DNA from: Desulfoprunum benzoelyticum
GTDB lineage: Bacteria; Desulfobacterota; Desulfobulbia; Desulfobulbales; Desulfocapsaceae
Assembly (NCBI RefSeq): GCF_014201505.1
Contig: NZ_JACHEO010000001.1
Coordinates: forward strand, 62,001-126,000
DNA length: 64,000 nucleotides
Reading direction: 5' to 3'
Shown: positions 63,115 through 64,000 of the stretch, in pieces
Position numbering within the stretch: position 1 is the stretch's first letter
How the letters are laid out: the number at the start of each line of letters is the position of its first letter
Program-made: the position numbers and the translations under genes
Notes under the pieces: model-generated
What the model was told of the DNA's origin: nothing
What the model saw: the letters and a program-made list of their open reading frames with translations, nothing else
Database searches by the model: none

Positions 63115-64000
63115 ATGCTAACAAAAGGGGCCTTGACCGGTATCCGGGTGCTCGATCTGTCGAGATTGCTGCCTGGTCCGTACTGTTCGATGATTCTGGC
63201 CGATCATGGAGCCGATGTCATTGCCGTCGAAGGAAAAAAATTCCAGTCCGACGGGATGTTCTTCAAAGAGATCAGCCGCAACAAACGGCATGTCTCGCTC
63301 AATCTCAAGACCCGGGAGGGAAAAGCCATTTTTCTGGCCCTGGCGAGCAAGACCGATGTCATCCTCGAAGGATTCCGTCCGGGGGTCGTCAAGACTCTCG
63401 GGGTCGATTACGAGACCGTCAAGGCCGTGAATCCAGGCGTTATCTACTGTTCGATCACCGGCTACGGCCAGACCGGGCCGATGTGGGACCGGGTCGGTCA
63501 TGATGTCAACTATCTGAGCATTTCCGGGGTCCTCGATCTGATCGGCGAAAAAGGACATCCCCCTTCCATCCCCGGGGTCCAGTTCGCCGATATCGCCGGC
63601 GGCAGCATGAACGCGGTGATCGGCATTCTGCTGGCCCTGTTCGCCCGAGAAAAAAACGGCAAGGGCCAGTATATAGATATTTCGATGACCGACGGGATGA
63701 TCGGCTATCTGACCCTGCCCTCGTTTTTCACCAAGCTGACCGGGCAGCGTTACGAACGATCGGAGACCAAGCTCTCGCATCGCTTCGCCTGCTACAATAC
63801 CTACGAAACCTCAGACCACAAGTACATCGCCATCGGAGCGGTGGAAGAGCGGTTCTGGCGCAATCTCTGTGAACATCTGGGGGTTCCGGAATATACCAGC
63901 CTCCAGTATGACGAGGACAGGCGGCAGGAGCTCATCGCCTTCATGCGCAAAACCTTTGCCGAAAAGAGTCTGGAGGAGTGGGAGGAAGAGTTTCTCGAGG
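63115..64000 (+). CDS. CaiB/BaiF-family CoA-transferase, partial (3' end outside the window)
   Basis: 295 complete codons from the ATG at 63115 (AAGGGGAAGG upstream), still open at the window end. Family III CoA-transferase: N-terminal GIRVLDLSRLLPGPYCSMIL and LADHGADVIAVEG, then ISMTDGMIGYLTLP, in which the Asp corresponds to the catalytic aspartate of formyl-CoA transferase. Members also include alpha-methylacyl-CoA racemase, so the reaction cannot be fixed. An AT-rich 145-base gap separates it from the DUF2065 gene. Confidence 0.87.
   Translation, partial: MLTKGALTGIRVLDLSRLLPGPYCSMILADHGADVIAVEGKKFQSDGMFFKEISRNKRHVSLNLKTREGKAIFLALASKTDVILEGFRPGVVKTLGVDYETVKAVNPGVIYCSITGYGQTGPMWDRVGHDVNYLSISGVLDLIGEKGHPPSIPGVQFADIAGGSMNAVIGILLALFAREKNGKGQYIDISMTDGMIGYLTLPSFFTKLTGQRYERSETKLSHRFACYNTYETSDHKYIAIGAVEERFWRNLCEHLGVPEYTSLQYDEDRRQELIAFMRKTFAEKSLEEWEEEFLE

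Noticed and set aside
1..64000. tRNA, rRNA or CRISPR genes
   Set aside because: No cloverleaf with a T-loop motif, rRNA core sequence or spacer array was recognised by eye; a program scan would be needed to be sure.

Overview
The window looks like a chromosome segment of a Gram-negative anaerobe of the Desulfobacterota (former Deltaproteobacteria), most likely close to the sulfate-reducing Desulfobulbales. This rests on the gene mix: a 13-gene nuo operon with a fused nuoCD, full-length NifU next to NifS, ThyX instead of ThyA, PEP synthase, a tol cluster, MurJ and many c-di-GMP/cNMP signalling domains. No rRNA or tRNA gene was seen, so the placement is inference. Gene density is high, most genes are housekeeping, and both strands are used in long co-directional runs.

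Layout. 1-6.2 kb: start of sppA, dinB, a Crp/Fnr-type regulator, a PilZ protein, an L,D-transpeptidase, a PHP phosphoesterase and an NtrC-type response regulator, followed by a 0.5 kb gene-free stretch with hairpins. 6.7-20.7 kb (minus strand): a CBS-domain protein, then nuoA-B-CD-E-F-G-H-I-J-K-L-M-N, a complete respiratory complex I operon with start/stop overlaps. 20.7-22.5 kb: an AT-rich gap holding a decayed 1.15 kb insertion sequence with imperfect inverted ends and a 5-bp target repeat. 22.5-32.3 kb: nadK-proC, a small Trm112-type gene, ppsA, a phosphohexomutase, and nifU-nifS-thyX ending in a strong terminator. 32.4-38.8 kb: a PilB/GspE-type ATPase fused to a C-terminal cyclic-nucleotide-binding domain, an ELM1-family protein overlapping a glycosyltransferase made of two complete GT4 units in tandem, and a DUF4126 membrane protein. 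38.9-48.2 kb: a small unknown gene, glgB, yqgE, a YkgJ-type cysteine cluster protein, tlyA, and tolQ-R-A-B-cpoB without pal.

48.4-54.1 kb holds the most interesting locus: a minus-strand run of beta-ketoacyl synthase, acyl carrier protein, two different CrtI-like FAD oxidoreductases, a FabG-type reductase and a FabZ-type dehydratase. Together these form a dedicated fatty-acid-synthase-like module coupled to two desaturase/isomerase-type flavoenzymes. The combination resembles gene sets proposed for ladderane-type lipid synthesis in anammox bacteria; the product here is unknown.

54.3-64 kb: an SH3/coiled-coil membrane-anchored protein behind a strong promoter with an operator-like dyad, a tRNA-dihydrouridine synthase, a phasin-like small protein, murJ, a divergent EF-G whose G3 motif has Asp in place of the catalytic His, a MogA/MoaB-type protein, purM, a DUF2065 protein, and the first 295 codons of a CaiB/BaiF CoA-transferase that runs off the end.
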